A DNA stretch of 10,628 bases from an uncultured Litorilinea sp. (GTDB lineage Bacteria; Chloroflexota; Anaerolineae; Caldilineales; Caldilineaceae): NCBI GenBank assembly GCA_946885925.1, contig CAMPHP010000054.1, forward strand, positions 1-10,628, written 5' to 3'. Every line of letters begins with the position of its first letter. Positions within the stretch are counted from its first letter, which is position 1. Positions 1 to 7,117 of the stretch are shown piece after piece. The translations under genes were made by a program, and so were the position numbers. The notes under the pieces were generated by a model. The model was not told the origin of the DNA. It saw nothing but the letters and a program-made list of their open reading frames with translations, and did not search any database.

Positions 1-2
1 GT

Positions 3-1403
3 CCACGTAACCGGCTGCCACGCGGCTTGAAATTTAAGCCTTGGGGTACGCCACCGGAGGAACAAGGCTTTCAAGGCGGTGACCTCTATGGCATCGTGGA
101 CAGGCTTGATTATCTACAGGAACTTGGCATTACCGCACTCTACCTCAACCCCATCTTTTCCTCGGCTTCCAATCATCGTTATCACACTTATGATTATTGC
201 GAGGTAGACCCGCTCTTGGGGGGCAACGCTGCATTGCGTGAACTCGTGGATGCGCTTCATGCGCGTGATATGCGGGTGATATTGGATGGGGTCTTTAACC
301 ATGCGAGTCGAGGCTTTTGGCCTTTCCATCATGTTTTGGAGAATGGCATTGATTCACCCTATGTAGATTGGTTTCATATTTCGGATTGGCCGCTGGTTCC
401 TTATCCCTCTGATGCTAAAACGCCCATTAATTATGATGCGTGGTGGGGGCTGGCTGCACTGCCCAAGCTGAACGTGAGAAATCCGGGGGTGCGTGATTAT
501 CTGCTCGATGTGGCGGCCTATTGGATTGACTTTGGCGCAGATGGCTGGCGGCTGGATGTTGCCGAGGAGATCGACGATGTGAGCTTTTGGCGAGAGTTTC
601 GTCGTGTGACCAAGCAAGCCAACCCTGAAGCCTATTTAGTGGGTGAGATTTGGCATGAAGCACCTGACTGGCTGGAAGGCGACCGCTTTGATGCGGTGAT
701 GAACTATGTGTCGAGCCGAGCCGCGTTAGGTTTTTTTGGTGCAAACACGCTGAATGCCACTTATCGCCCCGGCGGCTTTCCACTCTATCCCCTGCTTGCC
801 AATGAGTTTGCTGAAGTCATCAATAATGCGCTATCACTCTATGATTGGGAGATTATCCAGGCCCAACTCAACCTTATGGATAGCCACGATACTGCTCGCG
901 TCCTCTGGATTGTAAATGGTGACGAGAGTGCGTTGCGTCTCTGTGTGTTGTTTCAAATGACCATGCCTGGTGCACCCTGTATCTACTATGGCACAGAGAT
1001 TGGCATGACCGGAGCAACAGACCCCTATTGCCGTGCTGCTTTCCCCTGGGAACAGCCAGAGCAGTGGAATAAGGAATTGTTGGCTTTCTTCAAGCAGGTG
1101 ATTGCCCTGCGTCATGCCCATCCTGTGTTGCGCACAGGTAAAGTGCGTACGCTCTATGCAGACCACGGCATCTATGCCTGTTTGCGCGAGGTGGGAGAGG
1201 ACGCGGCTGTTGTCATCTATAACACACGCACGACACATGTACATGTGAATCTCAATTACCTGGGCAGTGATCCTTTGGGGAAGGATTATGAAGGCGTCCT
1301 CTTTCGGGGTGTATGGAATGGTCAAGGCACTCATCTGGTGCAGCATGGGGGGCTGCATGGGGTGGAAGTTCCGGCGCGGGATGCTGTCGTACTTGTGCGT
1401 TGA
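3..1403 (+). CDS. Glycoside hydrolase family 13 (neopullulanase/alpha-amylase-like), 5'-truncated
   Basis: Hydrolyses alpha-1,4 (possibly also alpha-1,6) glucan links in starch, maltodextrin or pullulan; the exact substrate is not readable. The frame is open to the left edge, so the TTG at 27 is not the true start, and the family's N-terminal IFPDRF strand is missing. Counting from the TTG at 27, the GH13 regions are all present: DGVFNH (87-92), GWRLDVAEE with nucleophile D177, VGEIWHE with acid/base E207, and MDSHD with transition-state Asp D288. The stretch GAPCIYYGTEIGM followed by DPYCRAAFPW is typical of the neopullulanase/cyclomaltodextrinase branch, and a short C-terminal beta domain follows. 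No secretion signal can be judged because the N-terminus is absent. An 87-bp gap separates it from the lipid kinase. Family assignment is secure; substrate and localisation are not. Confidence 0.93.
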   Translation, partial: PRNRLPRGLKFKPWGTPPEEQGFQGGDLYGIVDRLDYLQELGITALYLNPIFSSASNHRYHTYDYCEVDPLLGGNAALRELVDALHARDMRVILDGVFNHASRGFWPFHHVLENGIDSPYVDWFHISDWPLVPYPSDAKTPINYDAWWGLAALPKLNVRNPGVRDYLLDVAAYWIDFGADGWRLDVAEEIDDVSFWREFRRVTKQANPEAYLVGEIWHEAPDWLEGDRFDAVMNYVSSRAALGFFGANTLNATYRPGGFPLYPLLANEFAEVINNALSLYDWEIIQAQLNLMDSHDTARVLWIVNGDESALRLCVLFQMTMPGAPCIYYGTEIGMTGATDPYCRAAFPWEQPEQWNKELLAFFKQVIALRHAHPVLRTGKVRTLYADHGIYACLREVGEDAAVVIYNTRTTHVHVNLNYLGSDPLGKDYEGVLFRGVWNGQGTHLVQHGGLHGVEVPARDAVVLVR

Positions 1404-1490
1404 ATCTTGTACTGTAATCGACAATGTTGCAACTGGAAACGCAGCCAATCTTCCCCGGTGTGGGGCTAGCCTTCAAAGGAACAGACCAGC

Positions 1491-2420
1491 GTGGTCGTGC
1501 ATGTAATTCTGAATCCTTGTGCCGGACGTGGGGCGGGAGCACGCAGCAAAGATAGGTTGATGGCTGCACTCGCTGCCGCAGACCTCACCTATGAACTCAC
1601 CGAGACCACTGCACCGGGCCATGCCATAGAACTGGCGGCGGAACTACGCAAAAATGGCTACCCAATGGTGATCGCCGCGGGGGGCGATGGTACGGTAAAC
1701 GAAGTGCTCAATGGCTTGGCCCAAGCGACACCCGAAGGGGAGACAATTGGCAAGTTGGCCTTCTTTCCGATTGGCACAGGCAACGATTTTGCAGATATGA
1801 GCGGCGCAAAACGTGGGGTGGAGGCATTGGCTCAACGCATTGCCGCGGGAAAGACGCGCTGTGTCGATGTTGGGCGGGCGACGTTGAGTTCGCCTACGCA
1901 GGAGATCGTGCGCTATTTTGACAACAATGTCGGGCTGGGTTTTGAGGCACAAGTCACCGTGGAAAGCAACCGCATAAAGTGGGTGACAGGACCAGCACGA
2001 TATCTGATGGGGGTCTTTAAGGCACTTGGCAGCTTCCGGTCGCCCCATGCCGAGATTGCATGGCAAAACGCCGCGGGCGAGTGGGACAAGCGATACCAAC
2101 CTTCACTCATGATCTCACTGGGCAACACTCGGCGTACAGGGGGGATGTTTTATGTGAATCCGGATGCGGTGATGGACGATGGGCTATTGGATATGGCGCT
2201 TGTGCCCCATAAATCGAAGCCACAGGTGTTGTGGCTCTTGCCACAAGTCTTTATTGGCGCACATCGTAACGACCGGACTATCTTGTTTGATCGCTGTGTT
2301 CAGCTAAAATTGACGACCAGCCATGCCGTGCCAGTCCATTTGGATGGCGAGGTGGTGATGGATGATGTGCGTTCCGCGCATTTCGAAATTCTACATAGGC
2401 GTTTAGAAATCGTGGCTTAG
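1491..2420 (+). CDS. Diacylglycerol kinase-family lipid kinase (DagK/YegS-like)
   Basis: ATP-dependent kinase of lipid hydroxyls. Family members phosphorylate diacylglycerol, returning it to phosphatidic acid for membrane lipid synthesis, while others act on related lipids. The N-terminal half carries the family's nucleotide-binding motif GGDGTVNE (64-71) and GTGNDFA (95-101). These are followed by the VDVGRA strand, NVGLGFEA, the TGGMFYVNPDAVMDDGLLD segment and a C-terminal HLDGE motif, so the 309-residue protein is complete for the family. No membrane segment is evident, consistent with a cytosolic enzyme acting at the membrane surface. The GTG start at 1491 is supported by AAGGA at 1476-1480, 10 nt upstream; a second in-frame GTG at 1497 is possible but poorly spaced. 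A strong terminator follows within 50 bp, so this gene probably ends its transcription unit. Confidence 0.92.
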   Translation: MVVHVILNPCAGRGAGARSKDRLMAALAAADLTYELTETTAPGHAIELAAELRKNGYPMVIAAGGDGTVNEVLNGLAQATPEGETIGKLAFFPIGTGNDFADMSGAKRGVEALAQRIAAGKTRCVDVGRATLSSPTQEIVRYFDNNVGLGFEAQVTVESNRIKWVTGPARYLMGVFKALGSFRSPHAEIAWQNAAGEWDKRYQPSLMISLGNTRRTGGMFYVNPDAVMDDGLLDMALVPHKSKPQVLWLLPQVFIGAHRNDRTILFDRCVQLKLTTSHAVPVHLDGEVVMDDVRSAHFEILHRRLEIVA

Positions 2421-2442
2421 TTTCGCGTCCCCGCTTGTTCTC

Positions 2443-2451
2443 TGGTATACT
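2443..2451 (+). promoter_or_regulatory. Possible extended -10 promoter element
   Basis: TGG followed by TATACT matches a bacterial extended -10 (TGn-TATAAT-like), with no convincing -35. Transcription would begin near 2458 and run straight into the hairpin at 2470-2503, so it would give only a very short RNA unless read through. This may be a chance match. Confidence 0.25.
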
Positions 2452-2469
2452 TAATGATCGGTTAACTAT

Positions 2470-2503
2470 CCATGCGAGACGCTCTCAGCTCGCATGGTTT
2501 TTT
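2470..2503 (+). terminator. Rho-independent terminator after the lipid kinase gene
   Basis: A perfect 9-bp stem, CCATGCGAG (2470-2478) with CTCGCATGG (2489-2497), encloses a 10-nt loop and is followed at once by six T residues (2498-2503). There is no A-tract on the left side, so it works for + strand transcription only. It lies 49 bp after the stop at 2420 and closes the upstream unit. Confidence 0.9.
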
Positions 2504-2579
2504 CGCTTTGATTCAGCTACCTATTGTGGACACCTTGTAGGCACAGGGTAAACAATGACATCTTGTTCACGACTACACG

Positions 2580-2635
2580 GTGTCTAGCACTGTATTAGAC
2601 ACAATATAGACACAATATAGACACAATATAGACGA
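2580..2635 (+). repeat. Phased array of TAGAC boxes with three perfect 11-bp tandem repeats
   Basis: The unit acaatatagac occurs three times without interruption or mismatch (2601-2611, 2612-2622, 2623-2633). The core TAGAC also precedes the array in register, so TAGAC starts at 2596, 2607, 2618 and 2629, exactly 11 bp apart, about one helical turn. An inverted copy, GTGTCTA (2580-2586), faces TAGACAC (2596-2602) across 9 bp. Each perfect unit also holds a -10-like TATAGA hexamer (2605, 2616, 2627). The array ends 39 bp before the TTG start of the membrane-protein gene. The repeats are directly visible; a role as operator or promoter is an inference. Confidence 0.85.
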
Positions 2636-2672
2636 AGAGAGAACGGCTTAGGGCCAATCCGCGGGAGTCGTA

Positions 2673-3644
2673 TTGTCACGCCAACCAACTCTGCCCAATG
2701 CAACGTGGGGCAACCAACTCAATCGTTCATGGCAGACCACGCTCGGTTTCTGGCGCAGGCTGACCGCACCAGTGGCGCAAGGCGACCTTACGCTGAGCAG
2801 CAGTGCAACCATCAATGCACAGTTCTGGTTCAGCCACTTTCCGCTACGGCCCACGGCAGCATGGGCGGCGGTAACAGCACTCTTGGCCGCGGGGAGTAGC
2901 AGCTTTGGCTTGCCATTGGGATGGCGCGAACTGGCGTTGTTGCTGCTTTTGGTTGATCCACTGTGGGGAGCAATCTGGCGCTTGGCAGCCGGACGCATGG
3001 AAGTGTTGCCACTGCGCGAGGGAGATGTGCCCCCTGCTGTGTGGCTGCCTTATCTGGAGGCAGGATCGCCCGCTGCGCGCCTGCTTGGTTTGGACGACCG
3101 TGGTGTGCTCCATTTGATCATGCGGGTAGCCGTACCCAGTGCACTTTTGGCGGTGGGCGTAGCATTGACGCTGAGCCCAACCGCTGTCGGATTGACAGGA
3201 GTCGTTCTGGCGCTTGGATTGGCAGGGTGGATTGTGCGCCATACCGTGGGGTATGTGCCCGCTGCGCTACACAGTGCTGTGACCATTTTGCTGCCGTGGG
3301 CATTAGCATTGGCCCAAATGGGATTTACACCCGAGAAAGAGTTTTGGACGTATCATCTAGTACTGGTGATACTCTGGTTTATCCACAACTGGGGTGAGGG
3401 CCGTTTGCTGCGTGTTCCCACTGATTTATTGGGAATTTGCCTGTTGGCTGTGGGCGATTTCGGTATCGCTGTCTTGTTGGTGGCCGCACGCGCTCCGCTC
3501 TGGCTGGCGCTGATGAGCGTACTTTGGCTGCCTACTTGGTTACTTATCTACCAGAAACGTCCCTTGCAGCGGCTGAATTTTTGGTGGCTGCTGGGTATGT
3601 TACTGAGTGGTCTGGCTTTGGGCCAGAGTCTAGTTGTTTCGTAA
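2673..3644 (+). CDS. Polytopic membrane protein of unknown function
   Basis: I do not recognise the family. The 323-residue product starts with about 60 fairly polar residues. Roughly eight or nine hydrophobic segments follow, near 61-81, 84-104, 147-167, 171-189, 197-215, 225-239, 251-271, 274-293 and 302-320. A hydrophilic loop at about 105-146 contains charged stretches (REGD, DDRG). Trp is abundant, and a conserved-looking WGEGRLLRVPTD segment lies at 240-251. There is no cleavable signal peptide and no transporter, polyprenyltransferase or sensor motif that I can name. The TTG start at 2673 is the only reasonable one: an in-frame TAG lies at 2649-2651, and GGGAG (2663-2667) sits 5 nt upstream. 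It follows a terminator and a repeat-rich control region, so it probably opens a new transcription unit. It lies 42 bp before the HD-domain gene and may be co-transcribed with it. Confidence 0.8.
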   Translation: MSRQPTLPNATWGNQLNRSWQTTLGFWRRLTAPVAQGDLTLSSSATINAQFWFSHFPLRPTAAWAAVTALLAAGSSSFGLPLGWRELALLLLLVDPLWGAIWRLAAGRMEVLPLREGDVPPAVWLPYLEAGSPAARLLGLDDRGVLHLIMRVAVPSALLAVGVALTLSPTAVGLTGVVLALGLAGWIVRHTVGYVPAALHSAVTILLPWALALAQMGFTPEKEFWTYHLVLVILWFIHNWGEGRLLRVPTDLLGICLLAVGDFGIAVLLVAARAPLWLALMSVLWLPTWLLIYQKRPLQRLNFWWLLGMLLSGLALGQSLVVS

Positions 3645-3648
3645 CGGC

Positions 3649-3664
3649 GGCTCACAATTGAGCC
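3649..3664 (+). repeat. First copy of a duplicated GGCTCA/TGAGCC hairpin
   Basis: A 6-bp inverted repeat, GGCTCA (3649-3654) and TGAGCC (3659-3664), with a 4-nt CAAT loop, starts 5 bp after the stop of the membrane-protein gene. A short T-rich run (3667-3670) follows, so it could act as a weak attenuator. It is nearly identical to the hairpin at 3679-3693, which overlaps the next gene's ribosome binding site and start. Confidence 0.6.
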
Positions 3665-3672
3665 AATTTTAT

Positions 3673-3693
3673 AAAGGAGGCTCACATTGAGCC
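3673..3693 (+). promoter_or_regulatory. Strong ribosome binding site and TTG start inside a hairpin (second copy)
   Basis: AAAGGAGG (3673-3680) lies 6 nt before the TTG at 3687 and fixes the HD gene's start despite the weak codon. GGCTCA (3679-3684) can pair with TGAGCC (3688-3693) around a 3-nt CAT loop. This covers the 3' end of the Shine-Dalgarno and most of the start codon. The left arm of copy one could instead pair with the right arm of this copy. Control of translation by this structure is an inference. Confidence 0.6.
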
Positions 3694-4475
3694 GAGATGA
3701 AGTTCAACCTACACCTACTTCTCCATCATCGACGCCTGCGGTGACACCGCCAGTGCCTTCGGCCCAGGCCGTGACAGAGTTTGCACAACCTGGGGTTGAT
3801 GTTCCTGCTGCGAGGATTGTTACGGTAGAGGAAGTGCGCCGAGACCCTGAGGTAGTCGGCTTCCTGCAAGCCGCCAATGATGCCTTGCGTACGTTGGGTT
3901 ACACCGAGCATGGTCAGCGTCACGCTGGATTGGTGGGCCATATTGCTGAAAATATCTTGGAACGTCTTGGGCTACCAGAGCGTACTTACCAATTGGCGAA
4001 TATTGCTGGCTATCTCCATGATATCGGCAACTCAATTCACCGCGAGAACCACGCGCTGAGTAGTAGTCTGATGGCATGGAAGATCCTTGCACGGCTAGGA
4101 ATGCCTATCGATGAATGTGCCATCGTGATGAATGCGATTGGCAACCATGAGGAGGAGCGTGGCACTGCCACCAATCCTGTGGCTGCTGCCCTCATCATCG
4201 CGGATAAGGCGGATGTTCATCGCAGTCGCGTACAGAATCCGGTCAAGGAGGATTTTGATATTCACGACCGCGTCAACTATGCCACCACGCGTAGCTTTGT
4301 GCGGGTGCGCCCTGAAGAAAAGATTATCGCGTTGGAGTTGGAGATCGATGTACATTACGCCCAGGTGATCGAGTATTTCGAGATCTTCCTAGAGCGCATG
4401 ACGATGGTGCGCCGGGCCAGTGAATTTCTAGGCTGTACCTTCCAGTTGGTTATTAACGATACGCGTGTTTCCTAA
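3687..4475 (+). CDS. HD-domain metal-dependent phosphohydrolase-like protein
   Basis: A soluble 262-residue protein of the HD superfamily, whose members use a metal-bound His/Asp cluster to cleave phosphate esters of nucleotides or signalling molecules. The substrate here is unknown. Visible features are TEHGQRH (H75, H79), the HD pair GYLHDIGN (H111-D112), HRENH (H118, H122), GNHEEERG (H154) and [10 protein letters not shown] with D173. The C-terminal part, with YFEIFLERM, is typical of small stand-alone HD proteins in Firmicutes and Chloroflexota. The first 42 or so residues are rich in Pro, Thr and Ser, look disordered and precede the usual start of the family near RIVTVEEV. The strong RBS nevertheless supports the TTG at 3687. 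It lies downstream of the unrecognised membrane protein. Family confident; function not. Confidence 0.88.
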   Translation: MSRDEVQPTPTSPSSTPAVTPPVPSAQAVTEFAQPGVDVPAARIVTVEEVRRDPEVVGFLQAANDALRTLGYTEHGQRHAGLVGHIAENILERLGLPERTYQLANIAGYLHDIGNSIHRENHALSSSLMAWKILARLGMPIDECAIVMNAIGNHEEERGTATNPVAAALIIADKADVHRSRVQNPVKEDFDIHDRVNYATTRSFVRVRPEEKIIALELEIDVHYAQVIEYFEIFLERMTMVRRASEFLGCTFQLVINDTRVS

Positions 4476-4489
4476 TCGTGTTTCTTAAT
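4464..4489 (+). repeat. 13-bp tandem duplication across the HD gene stop codon
   Basis: CGTGTTTCCTAAT (4464-4476) is followed directly by CGTGTTTCTTAAT (4477-4489), differing at one base. The first copy holds the gene's TAA stop (4473-4475); the second lies just outside the gene. It looks like a small slippage-type duplication with no evident function. Confidence 0.75.
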
Positions 4490-4537
4490 AGAGAAATTGA
4501 TATTCCATCCACGCCGACCACGAAATAGGATGTTGGT

Positions 4538-5350
4538 ATGCACATTGTACGGTTTATTGAGCAGCACAAGCAGTTGCCGGATGCTTGGTTTACCCCAACT
4601 TGGGGAATACTAGAGGGTGACTTGGTCTACCCGTTGGCGCAGGCCCCCTATGCGGGCATCCAGATCAGCGGGCCAACCAGGGCGTTGGAGCATGTGAAGT
4701 TGGTTGCTCCGGCGACACCCTCTAAACTGGTTTGCGTGGGGCGCAATTATGCAGAACATGCGGCAGAGTTGGGCAACGAAGTGCCGCCAGAACCACTGAT
4801 TTTTCTCAAGCCACCGAGCACCGTGATTGGCCCTGATGCGCCGGTGGTCTATCCTGCCATCAGCAAGCGAGTGGATCATGAAGGGGAGTTGGCGTTGATG
4901 ATCGGCACGCGCTGTCGTAACCTGGCAGAGGAGGATGCAGCGCGGGTGATCTATGGCTATACCGTAGCCAATGATGTGACGGCACGCGATCTGCAAAAGG
5001 CCGATGGACAATGGACGCGGGGCAAGGGTTTTGACACCTTTGCTCCCGTGGGACCGTGGATCGATACGGATTTTGACCCGGCGAACAAGACTGTGCGTTG
5101 CTTGGTGAATGACCAAGTGCGTCAGGAGGGGAATACGTCACTTTTAATCTATAGCATTGGGCGTGTGCTGTCCCACGTAACGCGCTTTATGACCTTGGAG
5201 CCGGGCGATCTCGTTTTGACGGGGACGCCAGCCGGTGTGGGCGCGGTGCAACCTGGGGATGTGATGACGGTAGAGGTGGAAGGATTGGGGCAGTTGAGGA
5301 ATCCCGTTATTGATGAGGATGAAGCAAGGCGTCGCGGCCTGCTGCCGTAA
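4538..5350 (+). CDS. Fumarylacetoacetate hydrolase (FAH) family protein
   Basis: A metal-dependent enzyme of the FAH superfamily, which cleaves or decarboxylates C-C bonds in oxo-acids such as fumarylpyruvate or homoprotocatechuate breakdown products; some members act as oxaloacetate decarboxylases or tautomerases. Residues 1-55 form the small N-terminal domain. The catalytic domain then shows [14 protein letters not shown] (67-80), [13 protein letters not shown] (87-99), the metal-binding DHEGE (E115, E117), [11 protein letters not shown] with D146, [14 protein letters not shown] including K163, and LTGTPAGVG (227-235). At 270 residues it is full length. The ATG at 4538 has AGGA (4527-4530) 7 nt upstream. 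No neighbouring aromatic-degradation genes are present, so the substrate cannot be inferred from context. The gap to argF is 62 bp and shows no terminator. Confidence 0.92.
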   Translation: MHIVRFIEQHKQLPDAWFTPTWGILEGDLVYPLAQAPYAGIQISGPTRALEHVKLVAPATPSKLVCVGRNYAEHAAELGNEVPPEPLIFLKPPSTVIGPDAPVVYPAISKRVDHEGELALMIGTRCRNLAEEDAARVIYGYTVANDVTARDLQKADGQWTRGKGFDTFAPVGPWIDTDFDPANKTVRCLVNDQVRQEGNTSLLIYSIGRVLSHVTRFMTLEPGDLVLTGTPAGVGAVQPGDVMTVEVEGLGQLRNPVIDEDEARRRGLLP

Positions 5351-5412
5351 CGTTGCTCTCATCGTCCACCACTTACCGATTCATCACTCAATTCACCAGG
5401 AGCAGAAAGAGA

Positions 5413-6345
5413 ATGTCCATTCCGGCGCTAGCCCATTTCTTGGATATTGAATCCATTACACCAGCCCAATTTTGGGCCTTGCTACGTTTGGCAAAGGAAC
5501 TGAAGGAGACCCGCGCACGTTTGGGACAGAACGCGCCGATCTTGGCGGGCAAGTCGTTGGCTTTGGTCTTTCAAAAGCCAAGTTTGCGTACACGAGTCAG
5601 CTTTGAAATGGGGATGCAACATTTGGGCGGGTATACCCTTTACATCTCACCCCAGGAAGTCGGACTGGGCACGCGGGAGAGCGCGCCCGATGTGGCGCGT
5701 GTTCTCAGTGGCTATGTCGATGGCATCATGGCGCGCGTCTTCGAGCATCAACATGTCTTGGATCTGGCGGAGTGGGGCAGCGTTCCTGTTATCAATGGCT
5801 TGAGTGACTTTAGCCATCCATGCCAAGCCTTGACCGATATATTTACGATTTGGGAGCATATGGGTGAATTGACGGGCCTAACCGTGGCTTATGTAGGAGA
5901 CGGAAGCAACAACGTTGCAACCAGCCTTATTCAAGCCGCGGGTAAAGTGGGCATGTCCATTCGGGTTGTTTCCCCCCAGGGCTATCAGCCTGCCGCTGAG
6001 CTTATTGAACAGACAGATGCAGACGTGACTGTGACCGATGACATTGATGGTGTGGTGGGGGCTGATGTACTCTATACGGATGTATGGACGAGCATGGGGC
6101 AGGAGTCCGAGACAGAAGAACGGCTCAAGGTCTTTCCGCCCTATCAGATAAATCAACAGTTAGTCGCGCATACCCGCAACCCGGATGTGAAGGTGCTTCA
6201 TTGTCTGCCTGCCCATCGTGGCGAGGAGATTACCGATGAGGTTGCCGATGGTTCGCACAGCCTAATGTTCTCTCAGGCGCACAATCGGCTACACGCACAA
6301 AAGGCGCTTCTCGCTCATCTATTAGGTGGCGTGCCGCTGCAATGA
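5413..6345 (+). CDS. argF: Ornithine carbamoyltransferase
   Basis: Catalyses carbamoyl phosphate plus L-ornithine to L-citrulline plus phosphate, the sixth step of arginine synthesis, in the cytosol. The 310-residue protein has the carbamoyl-phosphate loop as SLRTR (57-61, the family's S-T-R-T-R with Leu), HPCQALTD (135-142), the second-domain nucleotide-like fold [12 protein letters not shown], the ornithine-binding DVWTSMGQE (223-231) and [10 protein letters not shown] (263-272) with the catalytic Cys. SMG and HCLP together mark OTC rather than aspartate carbamoyltransferase. The frame is open upstream to a TTG at 5353, but I chose the ATG at 5413 because AGGAG (5398-5402) precedes it and the protein then has normal length. 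It may belong to argF or argI naming; no other arg genes are present. Its stop lies 1 nt before the cdaA ATG. Confidence 0.95.
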   Translation: MSIPALAHFLDIESITPAQFWALLRLAKELKETRARLGQNAPILAGKSLALVFQKPSLRTRVSFEMGMQHLGGYTLYISPQEVGLGTRESAPDVARVLSGYVDGIMARVFEHQHVLDLAEWGSVPVINGLSDFSHPCQALTDIFTIWEHMGELTGLTVAYVGDGSNNVATSLIQAAGKVGMSIRVVSPQGYQPAAELIEQTDADVTVTDDIDGVVGADVLYTDVWTSMGQESETEERLKVFPPYQINQQLVAHTRNPDVKVLHCLPAHRGEEITDEVADGSHSLMFSQAHNRLHAQKALLAHLLGGVPLQ

Positions 6346-6346
6346 A

Positions 6347-7117
6347 ATGACCGACATTCTAGTTTCTTTAAGTCGATTACAGGACTGGCGCAATCTATTG
6401 GATATTGCGCTGGTCTCGCTGATCTTTTACGGCCTTCTGATGCTCTTCCGGGGCACGCAAGCCGTACAGTTGTTGCGCGGGATCTTGGTCATTGTTGTGG
6501 CAACGGTGGCGGTCAATCAGGTCGTGGAACTCACTGCCTTCCGTTGGCTCTTGAGCAACACAGCTTCTGTGATCCTGGTTGCCGTCCCAGTCATTTTTCA
6601 ACCAGAGTTGCGGCGCGCCTTGGAAAGGGTGGGGCGTACCGCACCCTTGTTAGTGCGGAGGACTGAGGACACCACGACGCAGCGCGTGATCAACGAGGTG
6701 GTCAAGGCTGTGGAGCAGATGTCCGAACGTAACACAGGCGCATTAATCGTCTTTGAGGGAGCCACAGGGTTGGGGGAGGTGATTGACCGAGGTGTTGCTT
6801 TGGATGCACAAGTCTCGTCTGAACTGCTGACGACTATCTTCTTTCCCAATACGGCACTCCACGATGGCGCTACGATTATTGCTGGGGATCGCATCGCTGC
6901 GGCAAGTTGTGTGCTGCCGCTAACCCAGCGTGAGTTGGTTGATACTCAAATGGGGACACGCCATCGTGCTGCGATTGGTGTCACCGAACAGGCGGATGCG
7001 CTGTCGGTGGTCGTTTCGGAGGAGACAGGTTCTATCTCGGTGGCGCGCAATGGCCGGCTCCTGCGTATTGATGCAGGCCGCTTGCGCACGCTACTGAGTG
7101 ATTTTTATCGACCTTAA
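6347..7117 (+). CDS. cdaA: Membrane-bound diadenylate cyclase CdaA
   Basis: Condenses two ATP into the second messenger c-di-AMP, which controls potassium and osmolyte transport and cell-wall balance. Three hydrophobic segments near residues 17-34, 40-60 and 69-84 anchor it, followed by PELRRALE and the cytosolic DAC domain (about 100-240). The catalytic motifs are LHDGATII (DGA at 173-175) and TRHRAAIG (RHR at 205-207), both intact, as is the GALIVFEG strand at 131-138. At 256 residues it has the usual CdaA length. The ATG at 6347 lies 1 nt after the argF stop, which suggests translational coupling, and there is no good Shine-Dalgarno. A GTG at 6326, inside argF, is a less likely alternative. 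The next gene encodes its known regulator type, a YbbR protein, and overlaps its end. Confidence 0.94.
   Translation: MTDILVSLSRLQDWRNLLDIALVSLIFYGLLMLFRGTQAVQLLRGILVIVVATVAVNQVVELTAFRWLLSNTASVILVAVPVIFQPELRRALERVGRTAPLLVRRTEDTTTQRVINEVVKAVEQMSERNTGALIVFEGATGLGEVIDRGVALDAQVSSELLTTIFFPNTALHDGATIIAGDRIAAASCVLPLTQRELVDTQMGTRHRAAIGVTEQADALSVVVSEETGSISVARNGRLLRIDAGRLRTLLSDFYRP

Noticed and set aside
27..29. TTG as the start of the GH13 gene
   Set aside because: The frame stays open to the window edge, and the family's N-terminal strand should lie further upstream, so the gene is truncated by the window rather than starting here.
730..736. Run of seven T in the GH13 gene as a frameshift or slippage site
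   Set aside because: The frame continues with family-like sequence on both sides, so there is no evidence of a frameshift.
834..1448. 204-codon open frame on the - strand
   Set aside because: It is antisense to the catalytic and C-terminal parts of the GH13 gene, has no domain signature, and is explained by codon bias of the real gene.
1453..1471. CCCC/GGGG hairpin and GGCTAGCC palindrome before the lipid kinase as a terminator or operator
   Set aside because: The stem is only 4 bp, no T-tract follows, and the palindrome is short enough to occur by chance.
2963..3397. 144-codon + strand frame inside the membrane-protein gene
   Set aside because: The product is rich in Cys, Arg and Gly with no domain, and it overlaps a hydrophobic frame with an RBS, so it is a shadow.
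4497..4525. TTGATA as a -35 element before the FAH gene
   Set aside because: No acceptable -10 lies at 16-18 bp, and the gap shows no terminator that would call for a new promoter.
5353..5412. Longer argF starting at the TTG at 5353
   Set aside because: The extra 20 residues do not resemble OTC, and the ATG at 5413 has an AGGAG site and gives normal length.
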